Assembly: GCA_020634815.1 (NCBI GenBank)
Contig: JACKBA010000007.1
Location: 1-64,000, forward strand
Reading direction: 5' to 3'
DNA length: 64,000 nucleotides
Source of the DNA: Caldilineaceae bacterium
GTDB lineage: Bacteria > Chloroflexota > Anaerolineae > Caldilineales > Caldilineaceae
The stretch's first letter is position 1. Every line of letters begins with the position of its first letter. This document shows positions 62,922 to 64,000 of this stretch, piece by piece. The translations under genes were made by a program, and so were the position numbers. The notes beneath the pieces are model-generated. The model was not told the DNA's origin and ran no database searches. It saw only the letters and a list, made by a program, of their open reading frames with translations.

Positions 62922-63923
62922 CTACACCTGAATGAAGAAGGGCGTGTGCGCCGGGTGATCGAGCAACGCGGCCAGTTCGTCATCGACGCGCATGAGCGTC
63001 AGCGAGGCGCCGGCCATTTCCATGCTCGTGGCATACTCGCCGACATAGGCGCGATGCACGCCGATGCCGCGATCCGCCAGAATCTGATGCACCTTGCGAT
63101 AGATAATGTAGAGTTCCTCCGGCGGCGTGGCGCCCAGGCCGTTGACCATGACGGCCAGCTTGTCACCGGCGGCGGGCTTGAGATCGTCCAGAATTGCGGT
63201 CATCATGCGCTCGGTGATCTCGTCGGCCGTCTGCAGCGTCTCACGCTTCATGCCCGGCTCGCCATGGATGCCCATGCCGATCTCCATCTCGTTCTCACCA
63301 ATGGTGAAGGTCGGCTTGCCGGCGCGCGGCACCGTGCACGGCGACAGCGCGACGCCCATGGTGCGCGTGTTGTCCAACGCCTTTTCGGCAGCGGCAACGA
63401 CCTCATCGAGCGAGCCGCCCATGTCGGCCTTGGCGCCCGCGCACTTGAACGCGAAGACCATCCCGGCCACGCCACGCCGCCGGCCGGCCTCTTCCGCCGG
63501 CGCCGAGGCGACGTCATCCTTCACCAGCACCGTGCGCACTTCGATGTCCTCAAACGAGGCCATTTCAGCCGCCATGTCGAAATTCATCACGTCGCCGCCA
63601 TAATTGCCGTAGATGTACACGACACCGGCGCCGCCGTGGATGCGCTGCGTGACGGCCAGCATCTGCTCGGCGCTTGGCGAGGCAAAAACATCGCCGACGG
63701 CGCAACCGTCCAGCATGCCCTTGCCCACATAGCCGAGGAAGACGGGCAGGTGTCCGGAACCGCCACCCGTGGCCAGGGCTACCTTGCCGGAAACCGGCGA
63801 ATCGGCGCGCACGATACAGTGGACATCGTCCCCGGCATAATCCAGTTGTTCGGGGTGCGCCTTGAGCAGGCCATCAAGCATTTCCGGCACGAAATCAGCC
63901 GGCTGATTGAGAATCTTTTTCAT
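62922..63923 (-). CDS. dhaK: Dihydroxyacetone kinase-like subunit DhaK
   Basis: The 333-residue DAK1 protein has LATGGGSGHLPVFLGYVGKG, IYGNYGGDVMNFDMA and the substrate-binding His in MGIHGEPGMKRE (near residue 219), which forms the hemiaminal with a ketose. ATG 63923 follows GGAGGAG. It is the first gene of the operon seen in the window. Genes of this type act on dihydroxyacetone or on tetroses such as erythrulose. The linked ABC importer and beta-hydroxyacid dehydrogenase make an imported short polyol or ketose plausible. Confidence 0.92.
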   Translation of the reverse strand: MKKILNQPADFVPEMLDGLLKAHPEQLDYAGDDVHCIVRADSPVSGKVALATGGGSGHLPVFLGYVGKGMLDGCAVGDVFASPSAEQMLAVTQRIHGGAGVVYIYGNYGGDVMNFDMAAEMASFEDIEVRTVLVKDDVASAPAEEAGRRRGVAGMVFAFKCAGAKADMGGSLDEVVAAAEKALDNTRTMGVALSPCTVPRAGKPTFTIGENEMEIGMGIHGEPGMKRETLQTADEITERMMTAILDDLKPAAGDKLAVMVNGLGATPPEELYIIYRKVHQILADRGIGVHRAYVGEYATSMEMAGASLTLMRVDDELAALLDHPAHTPFFIQV

Positions 63924-64000
63924 CTGCAATCTCCTCCGTCACGAGCTGACACAATCATGTAAACCATGCAGGCTTGGCCAATATAGAGCCGGGCGAAAAC

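Overview
The window is high-GC bacterial DNA. It most resembles a filamentous, mesophilic or thermophilic Chloroflexota genome (Caldilinea/Anaerolineae type). This is inferred from three things: a NACHT/formylglycine-generating-enzyme (FGE) target with a diversity-generating retroelement, many palindromic interspersed repeats, and the mix of ABC sugar transporters with a HybA/HybB-multihaem module. No rRNA or tRNA gene was recognised, so the assignment is not independently anchored.

Bases 1-5030 (minus strand) hold a diversity-generating retroelement (DGR). It consists of a NACHT-FGE target protein ending in a variable repeat (VR), a reverse transcriptase (RT), an Avd accessory gene, and a template repeat (TR) just behind avd. 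TR and VR are 72 bp each and differ at seven positions, all of which are adenines in the coding-strand TR. This is the signature of adenine-directed mutagenic retrohoming. The RT is now broken in three places and the target has a one-base frameshift in a G7 tract, so the locus looks like a recently active but decaying (or trans-dependent) hypervariable sensor.

Bases 5081-10576 carry a CoA-transferase/SDR pair, a MaoC-like hydratase and a two-component system. Bases 10685-14455 (minus) are a five-gene redox operon: small membrane protein, membrane-anchored multihaem cytochrome c, HybA-like Fe-S protein, HybB/NrfD-like quinone subunit and two-CW protein. Bases 14760-23534 are the conserved pair of penicillin-binding protein 1C and alpha-2-macroglobulin.

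Bases 23626-28671, and perhaps to about 29.7 kb, look like the remains of a chromosomal integron. They contain an integron-integrase C-terminal fragment without its catalytic tyrosine, an IS3-family insertion, three attC-like hairpins and a run of small cassette-type genes (GIY-YIG-like protein, HigB/HigA, AbrB with a truncated PIN toxin, BrnT with a partner, small membrane proteins).

Bases 29887-40655 hold an enolase-superfamily enzyme, mazEF overlapping rlmN, and the rpmB / fakA-fakB-recG cluster. Bases 40809-47709 are a LacI-controlled sugar ABC importer with a GH42 beta-galactosidase. Bases 47730-56244 are central metabolism and housekeeping: citrate synthase, 2-hydroxyacid dehydrogenase, PEP synthase with its regulator PpsR, HflX and a thioesterase. 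Bases 56504-63923 (minus) are an Rbs-type ABC importer flanked by DhaK/DhaL kinase subunits and a beta-hydroxyacid dehydrogenase, plausibly one operon for a short-chain sugar, polyol or ketose.

At least nine families of imperfect palindromic repeats are scattered between genes. Some lie inside genes: in frame in the NACHT, PBP1C and A2M genes, and disruptively in the RT gene.
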